The notes under the pieces are model-generated. The model was given only the letters and a program-made list of their open reading frames with translations, did no database searches and was not told the origin of the DNA. From Scatosoma sp045643825 (lineage in GTDB: Bacteria > Bacillota > Clostridia > Christensenellales > Borkfalkiaceae), in assembly GCA_045643825.1 (NCBI GenBank), contig JAZRFV010000090.1, forward strand, positions 1 through 8,261: a DNA stretch of 8,261 nt. The letters run 5' to 3'. Within the stretch, counting starts at the first letter, position 1, and the number at the start of each line of letters is the position of its first letter. The position numbers and the translations under genes are program-made. This document shows, in pieces, positions 1-6,164 of the stretch.

Positions 1-300
1 CGAATTTTCTTTTGTTTTCGAATATAATTTCATGCAAAAACGCTCAATTTTAATCCATTTAAGCCGCCCTTCACATCAATACAGCATTATGCAACCCCAC
101 GATCAAAATGTTACGATATTACATCTTAATCCATCATTCAACGCATACATGGTATGCCCATTTCGCGTTTTATGGCACAATATTGATAAGATAAGTAAAA
201 CACCAAAGAAATGCAATCCACTCCATATTCGGCTTGTTTTTGCTGTTAAATAAGACCTGCAATATCATATCTTTCCCAAAAAACTTTGGCGTCCACGTTG
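1..300. other. AT-rich stretch without a supportable gene
   Basis: Short open frames exist on both strands, but none has a good ribosome site or protein-like composition. A minus-strand ATG at 31-33 opens a frame (MKLYSKTKENS) that runs off the left edge. It has no clear Shine-Dalgarno sequence, so a gene start there is possible but not supported. Confidence 0.4.
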
Positions 301-312
301 GCGTTCAATAGT

Positions 313-341
313 AAAAAAGCCTTGAAAATCAAGGCTTTTTT
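313..341. terminator. Short bidirectional terminator-like hairpin
   Basis: A 13-bp perfect stem AAAAAAGCCTTGA (313-325) pairs with TCAAGGCTTTTTT (329-341) around an AAA loop. A6/T6 flanks make it symmetrical in function. No coding region that it would serve is visible on either side. Confidence 0.75.
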
Positions 342-357
342 CGTATCGTCGTATGTC

Positions 358-380
358 TTCAATTCCTGTCGACCGCACCA
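358..380 (+). pseudogene. tRNA 3'-end fragment (tRNA-Leu-like), possible attachment-site remnant
   Basis: The 23 nt read as a canonical tRNA 3' end: T-loop TTCAATT (358-364), T-stem 3' strand CCTGT (365-369), acceptor 3' strand CGACCGC (370-376), discriminator A (377) and CCA (378-380). The 5 nt before the loop (ATGTC) do not pair with CCTGT, and no D-arm, anticodon arm or 5' acceptor (GCGGTCG) precedes it, so this is not an intact tRNA. The A discriminator and GCGGTCG-type acceptor suggest tRNA-Leu, as an inference. Such fragments are typical of att sites left by elements that integrate into tRNA 3' ends. Confidence 0.55.
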
Positions 381-419
381 AAAACAGCGGAATCCCTTAT
401 GGGATACCGCTGTTTTTTT
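380..419 (+). terminator. Terminator-like hairpin following the first tRNA-3'-end-like copy
   Basis: A 17-bp stem with one A-A mismatch (380-396 with 401-417) has a TTAT loop. The GC-rich part is CAGCGG/CCGCTG and it is followed by a seven-T run (413-419). It starts at the final A of the CCA at 378-380. AAAAA/TTTTT flanks allow weaker action in the other direction. Confidence 0.8.
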
Positions 420-599
420 GTGTTGTTAACCGTTTGCGACCTACATAATTATATGCAGCTGACGCTTCGTTTCACTGCGCTATTCCATCGCATAGCTCCT
501 TACACGCGAGAAATACGGCTTGCGAAGATTCATTTTTTCCGAAAAAACGTCCCGTATTTCGACGCCCTGCCGAGGCTCCGCTTGCGGAAACGGCAGATA
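420..599. other. Gene-free, hairpin-rich stretch between the two tRNA-end copies
   Basis: No supportable gene. Visible structure: GAAATACGG (510-518) pairs with CCGTATTTC (552-560) and encloses a small TTTTTT-CCG-AAAAAA hairpin (533-547 region). CTGCCG (567-572) pairs with CGGCAG (591-596) around an inner TCCGC/GCGGA stem (577-588). Its base composition is more GC-rich than the flanking spacers. It could be a structured intergenic repeat unit or the body of a small non-autonomous element. Confidence 0.4.
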
Positions 600-618
600 C
601 CTGTCGACCGCACCAAAA
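600..618 (+). repeat. Second copy of CCTGTCGACCGCACCAAAA (direct repeat of 365-383)
   Basis: Exact 19-nt direct repeat of 365-383 at an offset of 235 bp. It covers the tRNA-like T-stem 3' strand, acceptor strand, discriminator, CCA and three following A residues. The identity stops before the T-loop (AGATA here instead of CAATT). As with the first copy, a terminator hairpin follows at once. Confidence 0.8.
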
Positions 619-662
619 TGAGGTATTTATGCGAAATGAGCGTATAAATACCTCATTTTTTT
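615..662 (+). terminator. Terminator-like hairpin following the second tRNA-3'-end-like copy
   Basis: A 16-bp perfect stem (AAAATGAGGTATTTAT at 615-630 with 644-659) extends inward through G-T, C-G and G-C pairs to a 7-nt loop AAATGAG. A T-tract runs 656-662. The hairpin begins directly after the CCA of the 600-618 repeat, where a terminator of a plus-strand tRNA gene would sit. Confidence 0.75.
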
Positions 663-752
663 GCATATTTGATAGTTTTATGCGGTCAAAAATTGATTTT
701 TTGATAAAAACCCCCATTTTTGGCGTGCACATTTTAATTCCGTTTTCCCTTT

Positions 753-797
753 ATAACAAAAGCCCTTCGAGTTATTTTCTCGAAGGGCTTTTGTTAT
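753..797 (-). terminator. Strong bidirectional terminator closing the glycosidase operon
   Basis: A 19-bp perfect stem (753-771 with 779-797) has a 7-nt loop TTATTTT. The GC core is GCCCTTCGAG/CTCGAAGGGC, flanked by AAAA on one side and TTTTGTTAT on the other, so it can act in both directions. On the minus strand it stands about 135 nt after the GH78 stop, with no credible gene in between. Confidence 0.85.
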
Positions 798-929
798 ATT
801 TTTATTATGCTTCACATAAACAACCTATTTATTTAATCTTTTTACTATTCTTTACATTAAGTGTACTAGCTTAATTTTCCTTTTACATATGCATGTATTC
901 GTCCACACAATCTTTTCAACATCGATTTA

Positions 930-3125
930 TTAAATAATATCCACAAAAACTCGATCACCTTTTACCGAAATTTTCAGTTTGCCGCCATATTTGACATTCT
1001 TTGGAAATATCACCTCACAATCCACGCCGGCCCCATTTGTTTTATCAAATGTTTCACAAATACAGTCGTAGCCCGTTAACGCGTAAATAAGCCACTTTGC
1101 CGCATATGCAGCAAACCCATGAATACAACTTGCACCAATCCCATTATGTTCCCAAAGCGTTCCTGTTCGATTCGCCATTTTTTCAAATAGACGGATACAC
1201 TCGTCGTACACCTCTTTTCGCTTCCCTTCACGCATCAATAGATCGATACGCATATACAAACCGTACATAACGTTGGGTTTTCCCATTTGAGGAAGATAAC
1301 CTTCTTTGCGATTTTCTCCTAATCGTTCCATCAATTCTTTGTACAAATCGCTATATTCCTCAACGGAAATGCAATCAAACCAAAATGCATAATACTGACA
1401 AACCTCCGTCAATAATCCGCTTTGTTTCAATTTTCCATTTTCATCTCGAATGAGATTATCGACAAAGAATTTACCGTCAAACGCAAGCTCCTTCACCTTT
1501 TTTCGAATATTTTCACCTTTTAAAACCCATTCGGGTTTTTCATACAGCTCACCCGCACCGATCAAACTTGCGGCATAGAGAATGTTGGACGGAATATTTA
1601 CTCCGCAAATATGTTCCTTATCGTTTGCCTCGCTCCATTCAACAAAAACCCAACCTTCTAAATCCTCTAACAGTCCTATCTCGTTTTCATATCCTTCAAA
1701 AAAGCGTAATACCCCAAAGACTTTTTCCCTTGCACCTTTTACTATATCATCACTCCCGTATATACCAGCATATTTTTTTAGCTCCATGATATACCAAAGC
1801 GACCAATTCGGAATATATCCTCCCTCAAGAACGTCAGCCGGATAACACATAGGTATCATCCCGTCGGGCAAGCCTTCGGTATGCGCTTTTTCATAATTTT
1901 CTAAAAAAGCTCTTTCCGCTTGATTCATCCCCGTGAATAACCGTTCGGCAACGGAAGAAAACCAACTATCCGAAAGCCATCCTGCACGTTCTCGTGATGG
2001 ACAATCAGTAAGAAGATCGACGGCGTTTTGCGCAAACGTTGCCCTCGCTGATTCCATGATTTTTTCCGCGCGTTTATCCGCACAAGAAAAACGCAACCTG
2101 TCCGCATTTGGATTTTCGAAAGAAAGAACGCGAATCTCAACCTCCACCCCAGGTGTATAAACTATCTTCACATAACGGCAAGCATACGGTTCAAATGTAG
2201 AAACGTTATATCGCCCTGGATTTTCAAACTGCCATTTTAAAACGTTAGAGGTAGTATTCCGCTCAAATCCGATATGGTTTTTGCCATTTCCACACTCTTC
2301 CCAAAGCAATTCATCAAAAATAACGTACACATTTCCCGCATTCTTGGCCGTTACTTCAAGCTGTATAAATCCCGTCAATGCGCGCGAAAAGTCCAACGTT
2401 TTGTAAAAATATTTCCCCGCTTTTCCATTGATTTCATAAACAAATCGAGAGGCTTCGTCGGTGGGCGCATCTTCCCATTCTTCTATCGAAAAACCTTCCA
2501 ACGCCGTTCCTACCAACGTATGCGCACGGTCCCGCCAAACAGGGCGTTCAACGTCCTCCGCTACGCTTCCTTTTTCGATTATGGACACATAATCGTATAA
2601 AGTATATTTCGCCTCATCTACACACGGGGAAAGAAGTTGCGGTAATGCAACATCCTCTGTTTCTAATACGGGAAAGTCACCGCCGCACGCATACAAACGG
2701 GTTCTGTCTTCTCGCATTTTATACGACTCCAAAAAACCGCGTTGATAACTGTAACGTTGTACTTTTTGCAGTTTATCCGTAAGCAAGCGACAGACAAAAT
2801 CCTTGGCATCGTACCTTTTTCCGCTGTTCGTTTCAAGCTCACAGGCAAAAAAAGGAGGCTGCTTAATCACCCAAAAGCCTTCGGCGTAAATACTTTCCAC
2901 TTCCACAACCAAATATCTCGCCTTGCCCGCAAGATTCATTGTTCTCGCATATCCTTTTGCCGCCCTTTGAGGTCCAAAGGACAAGAATTGTCCATCTGCA
3001 TATACTCGATACAAAGATGCGCCCGCAATTTTCATATCAAAGGCTTCTTTTTGTCCTAAATCAAGCAAAAATGCAAGCGTTATATTCTTTTCCTGCCTAA
3101 AATTTTTCGCCCATACAGCTTTCAT
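930..3125 (-). CDS. GH78-type alpha-L-rhamnosidase-like glycoside hydrolase
   Basis: 731 residues without signal peptide, expected to remove terminal alpha-L-rhamnose from imported oligosaccharides or glycosides by the inverting mechanism. AGGTGG at 3130-3135, 4 nt before the ATG, fixes the start. Layout: N-terminal beta-rich domain(s) (about 1-220); a beta-sandwich (about 225-340) with KYFYKTLDFS and FEPYACRYVKIVY; an (alpha/alpha)6 catalytic domain (about 343-685); a short beta-rich C-terminus. TDCPSRERAGWLSD (373-386) gives D374, E379 and D386, with the same D-x4-E-x6-D spacing as D567, E572 and D579 of Bacillus RhaB. GTLWEHNG (655-662) gives E659, matching RhaB E841. A His follows in CIHGFAAY. 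All four expected acidic residues are therefore present and activity is likely. It ends in tandem TAA TAA stops, is the last gene of the set, and is followed about 135 nt later by a terminator. A weak internal promoter in the 89-nt spacer upstream (TATAAA with T-rich -35) cannot be excluded. Confidence 0.87.
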   Translation of the reverse strand: MKAVWAKNFRQEKNITLAFLLDLGQKEAFDMKIAGASLYRVYADGQFLSFGPQRAAKGYARTMNLAGKARYLVVEVESIYAEGFWVIKQPPFFACELETNSGKRYDAKDFVCRLLTDKLQKVQRYSYQRGFLESYKMREDRTRLYACGGDFPVLETEDVALPQLLSPCVDEAKYTLYDYVSIIEKGSVAEDVERPVWRDRAHTLVGTALEGFSIEEWEDAPTDEASRFVYEINGKAGKYFYKTLDFSRALTGFIQLEVTAKNAGNVYVIFDELLWEECGNGKNHIGFERNTTSNVLKWQFENPGRYNVSTFEPYACRYVKIVYTPGVEVEIRVLSFENPNADRLRFSCADKRAEKIMESARATFAQNAVDLLTDCPSRERAGWLSDSWFSSVAERLFTGMNQAERAFLENYEKAHTEGLPDGMIPMCYPADVLEGGYIPNWSLWYIMELKKYAGIYGSDDIVKGAREKVFGVLRFFEGYENEIGLLEDLEGWVFVEWSEANDKEHICGVNIPSNILYAASLIGAGELYEKPEWVLKGENIRKKVKELAFDGKFFVDNLIRDENGKLKQSGLLTEVCQYYAFWFDCISVEEYSDLYKELMERLGENRKEGYLPQMGKPNVMYGLYMRIDLLMREGKRKEVYDECIRLFEKMANRTGTLWEHNGIGASCIHGFAAYAAKWLIYALTGYDCICETFDKTNGAGVDCEVIFPKNVKYGGKLKISVKGDRVFVDII

Positions 3126-3214
3126 ATTTCCACCTATCCCTAAAAAATGCCTTGGTAGACGTTTTTTTCTCGTTCATTTCTCGCATTTATAGAATTGCAT
3201 ATAAAAAGAAAAAA

Positions 3215-4534
3215 TTACAACACGGGGAAACCGCTGTTCTTATGCGCCTCTATCATTTCATCACACATCGAAATTATATCATCGATGGAGAGTTCTGCTC
3301 CTGTATGAGGATCCATCATTGCCGCTTGATAAATGTGTTCTTTTTTGCCTGTAACAGCAGCCTCAATCGTCAATAATTGACAGTTGATATTTGTCATATT
3401 CATCGCTGCGCATTGAACGGGCAACCTACCAACAGCAGTAGGCGTAATCCCCATACCGTCCACAAGACAAGGCACTTCCACACACGCATCCGCGGGAAGA
3501 TTGCTTATTAAGCCGTTATTCAATACGTTACCGCCGATTTTATACGGTTTGTTCGTAACAATCGCTTCCATAATATGCGATGCGTACTCGTGCGTGCGTT
3601 CGTGATGAATATCGCCGCCGCCCAATAATTCCTTCTTCTGCTTTTCCCAACCGTTGATTTGCTCGATACAACGACGGGGATATTCGTCAAGAGGAATATT
3701 GAATTTTTCTATCAATTCGGGGTATCTGGACTTAATGTACAACGCATTGTATTCGGCGTTATGTTCTGAACTTTCCGTGCAATAATACCCAAACTTATCG
3801 ATATAGTCAAATCTCACCATATCATTGTGTTTTTCCGTTTGATTTTTAAGTTTCGCCAAACGACGGATTTCGGGATACAAGTCATTGCCGTCTTTGTCGT
3901 AAATTTCCAAAAGCCAGCCCATGTGATTGATACCTGCAATCAACTCTCTGCCCACCTGTACGTCTTTCATCCCTAAATTGTTAAACAAAGCCCAAGAACA
4001 GCCTTGAACGCTGTGGCAAAGCCCAACCGTATTGACGCCCGTATATCGTAACATATAACCCGTAAGAATCGCCATCGGGTTGGTATAATTCATTAACAGT
4101 GCATCGGGGCAAACTTCTTCCATATCGCGGGCAAACTCTTTCATAACCTTGATGGTACGAAGTCCACGGAAAATACCGCCTATACCAAGGGTATCGGCAA
4201 TCGTTTGGCGTAAACCGTATTTTTTAGGAATTTCAAAGTCAATCACCGTGCTTGGCTCGTAACCGCCTACCTGTACGGCATTCACGACAAAACGCGCGCC
4301 TCGCAAAGCCTCTTTTCTATTTTCTACACCCAAAAACTTTAAAACTTTCGCCTTACCGTCATTGTATTTTTTATTTAAACTCTCTATAACGATATACGAT
4401 TCTTCCAATCGACTTACATCAATATCGTATAAAGCAATCGTTAAATCCTCTTTCAATGCAGGGGTAAGCAACGTATCGCCAAGAAGGTTTTTGGCAAAGA
4501 TTGTACTACCTGCTCCTAAGAACGTAATTTTCAT
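3215..4534 (-). CDS. GH4 NAD+/metal-dependent glycosidase, alpha-galactosidase (MelA)-like CHSV subgroup
   Basis: 439 residues, the usual GH4 length. GH4 enzymes use NAD+ and a divalent metal (typically Mn2+) to cleave glycosides by oxidation at C3 and elimination, in the cytoplasm. Seen here: a Rossmann start MKITFLGAGST (GAGST at 7-11) with an acidic ALYDID at 34-39; NYTNPMAILT (149-158); GLCHSVQG (171-178), where C173 and H174 belong to the metal site; and GINHMGW (201-207) with a second metal-site His, H204. The CHSV signature is the one known for alpha-galactosidases, as opposed to CHEV (alpha-glucosidase), CHGx (alpha-glucuronidase) or CN/CD motifs (6-phospho-beta-glucosidase). No PTS gene is nearby, so the substrate is probably not phosphorylated. 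An alpha-galacturonidase role (LplD-like) is an alternative in a pectin setting. The gene ends 89 nt before the GH78 gene and reads intact. Confidence 0.92.
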   Translation of the reverse strand: MKITFLGAGSTIFAKNLLGDTLLTPALKEDLTIALYDIDVSRLEESYIVIESLNKKYNDGKAKVLKFLGVENRKEALRGARFVVNAVQVGGYEPSTVIDFEIPKKYGLRQTIADTLGIGGIFRGLRTIKVMKEFARDMEEVCPDALLMNYTNPMAILTGYMLRYTGVNTVGLCHSVQGCSWALFNNLGMKDVQVGRELIAGINHMGWLLEIYDKDGNDLYPEIRRLAKLKNQTEKHNDMVRFDYIDKFGYYCTESSEHNAEYNALYIKSRYPELIEKFNIPLDEYPRRCIEQINGWEKQKKELLGGGDIHHERTHEYASHIMEAIVTNKPYKIGGNVLNNGLISNLPADACVEVPCLVDGMGITPTAVGRLPVQCAAMNMTNINCQLLTIEAAVTGKKEHIYQAAMMDPHTGAELSIDDIISMCDEMIEAHKNSGFPVL

Positions 4535-4539
4535 TTTAT

Positions 4540-4546
4540 CCACCTC
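4540..4546 (-). promoter_or_regulatory. Ribosome binding site (GAGGTGG) that decides the GH4 start
   Basis: GAGGTGG stands 5 nt before the ATG at 4534. The in-frame GTG at 4541-4543 lies inside this Shine-Dalgarno sequence and so cannot be the start. The protein begins MKITFLGAGST, which also puts the nucleotide-binding strand at the N-terminus as is usual for GH4. Confidence 0.85.
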
Positions 4547-4577
4547 ACTTTTCAGTCTAAAATTTTACAAATTTACA

Positions 4578-4592
4578 TTGTATGGTATACAA
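4578..4592. promoter_or_regulatory. TTGTAT-GGT-ATACAA palindrome in the GH127/GH4 spacer, possible operator
   Basis: A 6-3-6 perfect inverted repeat lies in the 61-nt gap upstream of the GH4 gene. On the minus strand it overlaps a possible -10 (TACAAT), with a weak -35 (ACGACA) 18 nt upstream inside the end of the previous gene. The TTGTAT/ATACAA half-sites resemble operators of GntR-family sugar regulators. The site may therefore control an internal promoter for the last two genes. No regulator gene is present in the window. Confidence 0.35.
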
Positions 4593-4595
4593 AAA

Positions 4596-6083
4596 TTATT
4601 TGTCGTACCAGAAATATTGAACGCTTTTTTCCTCTTCGTTTTTATTCATGTCGATATAAGACATAATCGGCGTAAATGTCTTATCGTCATTTTTACGCGA
4701 TAATAAAACGTCGCCTGCAAACAAAACGTTGTGTCCCATTCGCTGTTCAGTGTAAACGGGAACGCTGTATTCTATCTCGATTTCCCCGCACGCATTGTCA
4801 AGGACGTATAAGCCGTCTTCCACCCTGCCATTCCCAATAAATACCGTATTGGTAGGGATATAAAGCGAAAGTTTTATAGGCTTATCCGAGGGAACGTTTA
4901 TGTAGATTTTTCCTTGCGTGCCATTTTCGATTTTGCGCATGGATATTTCCACGCCGTCTAAATCGCACCAAAAATCATTGTAGAAAGGAATTAAAACCCC
5001 ATCATGCTCTTGAATGCATTGGAAATCGCACAGGCATTTTAACCCTTCGGCAAATCGCATCGTACAACAGAAATACGCCTCGTAAAGGGAAATTTTAAGC
5101 CCGTCGCTTTCGCCCGTTAAACAAGTTTCACAACCCGCCCCACCGTTTAACCTTTGGCTTGTAGAAATTGCATTTAAGTAAATTCTGTTAAAGTACCTTA
5201 AATACTCTATTTTGCCCGTAGCTTTATACAGTTGCGAAGCAACCAATAAGGAATCAACGATTGCGCAGGGTTCTGTCCAAAGCGGTTTACCAAACCAGTT
5301 ATAATTGGCGTAATTCAAGGTCATACCTTGAGAAACGTACAAATTAAACAACTGTTTTGCAATCTCTAAATATTGCATTTCCCCCGTTTGTTTATAGAAT
5401 CTTAAAATTCCTCTTACAGCAGTAAGCGTCGCATGGGTTTGGAAATTGCACTTAATTAAATCAAAAGTGATAAATTTTTCAATCATCCCTTTAATTACAC
5501 TTTTTATCTCTTCTGAAGGATATAACGAATACACGTCCGTGATACCGTCCAGCATAATAAAAGCACAACCAATATCCGTTGAAAGCAACCAGCCGTCTTG
5601 AATTTTCTCTTCCAAATGTCCGCTAACCTCGCCGCTACCCCTTTCACACATGGGATAACGTTCGTAAGAACCAGATAAAAGTACCAAGTAATTATCTGCA
5701 ATGCGTTTTATTCTATCCAGTATCTTCTCATCTTTTGTCAATCGGTAATATTCGCACAACCCTCTAAGGAACCAACTATTCCCCGATAACTGCTGTTCAT
5801 TGACCAAGTTTTCATTAAACACATCGCCAAAATAACCAAATCGATTGGTATACTCGTTTAAATGGTCTATGATTTCTTGTAATTGAACCCCGATTTTTTC
5901 TTGTTGCTCGTTTTCGGTGATTTGGCACAAACAGCACAAGCTCAAGATCGCTCTGCCTTCCCAATCTCCCCACCACTCACTGCCATGGCGAAATACTTCG
6001 GGGTAAGTATACATTTCGTCACCCATACGCTCGCTATTTAATTGAATCCGTCGAAGTACTTCTCCGTAAGTTTGAAATTTCAT
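4596..6083 (-). CDS. Compact GH127-type (beta-L-arabinofuranosidase-like) six-hairpin glycosidase
   Basis: 495 residues, no signal peptide, so cytoplasmic. The ATG at 6083 is preceded by GGAG at 6089-6092 with a 5-nt spacer, supporting this start. An alpha/alpha-barrel character is seen over residues 30-350 in repeated helix pairs (GNSWFLRGLCEYYRLTKDEK; HATLTAVRGILRFYKQTG). TEPCAIVDSLLVASQL (270-285) lines up with the TETCASVG region of HypBA1, giving E271 and C273. FCCTMRFAEGL (338-348) lines up with its CC-P-x-N-x-A-R-L segment, giving C339 and C340. In HypBA1 these Glu/Cys/Cys/Cys residues hold zinc, and the first Cys of the CC pair is the nucleophile. A beta-rich tail (about 360-470) follows. 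Oddities: GH127 members are usually 600-700 residues, and no Glu occupies the place of the HypBA1 general acid, 16 residues before the first Zn ligand (residue 255 is Thr). The fold assignment is fairly secure; the exact substrate is not. Second visible gene of the set, about 60 nt upstream of the GH4 gene. Confidence 0.72.
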   Translation of the reverse strand: MKFQTYGEVLRRIQLNSERMGDEMYTYPEVFRHGSEWWGDWEGRAILSLCCLCQITENEQQEKIGVQLQEIIDHLNEYTNRFGYFGDVFNENLVNEQQLSGNSWFLRGLCEYYRLTKDEKILDRIKRIADNYLVLLSGSYERYPMCERGSGEVSGHLEEKIQDGWLLSTDIGCAFIMLDGITDVYSLYPSEEIKSVIKGMIEKFITFDLIKCNFQTHATLTAVRGILRFYKQTGEMQYLEIAKQLFNLYVSQGMTLNYANYNWFGKPLWTEPCAIVDSLLVASQLYKATGKIEYLRYFNRIYLNAISTSQRLNGGAGCETCLTGESDGLKISLYEAYFCCTMRFAEGLKCLCDFQCIQEHDGVLIPFYNDFWCDLDGVEISMRKIENGTQGKIYINVPSDKPIKLSLYIPTNTVFIGNGRVEDGLYVLDNACGEIEIEYSVPVYTEQRMGHNVLFAGDVLLSRKNDDKTFTPIMSYIDMNKNEEEKSVQYFWYDK

Positions 6084-6113
6084 TTTAACTCCATCTTGTC
6101 ATCTTTTTTAATT

Positions 6114-6147
6114 GACACAGTATCACCGATAAAGGTGATACTGTGTC
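6114..6147 (-). other. Perfect 14-bp intercistronic stem-loop between the repeat-protein gene and the GH127-like gene
   Basis: GACACAGTATCACC (6114-6127) and its exact complement GGTGATACTGTGTC (6134-6147) flank a 6-nt loop GATAAA. Two further A-T pairs form past a T-T mismatch (6111-6112 with 6149-6150). On the minus strand the stem starts 17 nt after the TAA stop and is followed by AATTAAAAAAGATG, with no U-tract. A simple intrinsic terminator is therefore unlikely in that direction. It may be a 3'-end stabiliser or RNase block that raises the level of the upstream surface-protein message, or a partial attenuator. Confidence 0.75.
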
Positions 6148-6164
6148 TATACTGTTATTTGTTA

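Noticed and set aside
32..253. Plus-strand 73-residue open frame
   Set aside because: No Shine-Dalgarno sequence before the ATG, low-complexity AT-rich composition, no recognisable protein pattern.
236..380. Minus-strand open frame from the tRNA-like sequence to a TAA at 254-252 (contains NANVDAKVFWERYDIAGLI)
   Set aside because: It has no start codon with a ribosome site and crosses two hairpins. Its beginning is antisense to a tRNA-like end, a well-known source of spurious frames.
365..618. CRISPR-like repeat arrangement
   Set aside because: Only two copies with a 235-bp offset. The repeat reads as a tRNA 3' end, not as a CRISPR repeat with 30-40-nt spacers.
472..732. Minus-strand 86-residue open frame
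   Set aside because: It runs through the terminator hairpin at 615-662 and the tRNA-like repeat, lacks a ribosome site, and its composition (Arg/Ser/Ala-rich) looks like antisense of structured non-coding DNA.
629..874. Plus-strand 81-residue open frame with hydrophobic stretches
   Set aside because: It spans two terminator hairpins, and the hydrophobic character comes from T-rich DNA. No ribosome site.
866..922. 18-residue minus-strand frame (MLKRLCGRIHAYVKGKLS) just after the GH78 stop
   Set aside because: Basic, peptide-like and suggestive, but no ribosome site precedes the ATG. Too short to support without conservation data.
4535..4543. GTG start at 4541-4543 for the GH4 gene
   Set aside because: It lies inside the GAGGTGG ribosome site. 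The ATG at 4534 has ideal spacing and gives the normal GH4 N-terminus.
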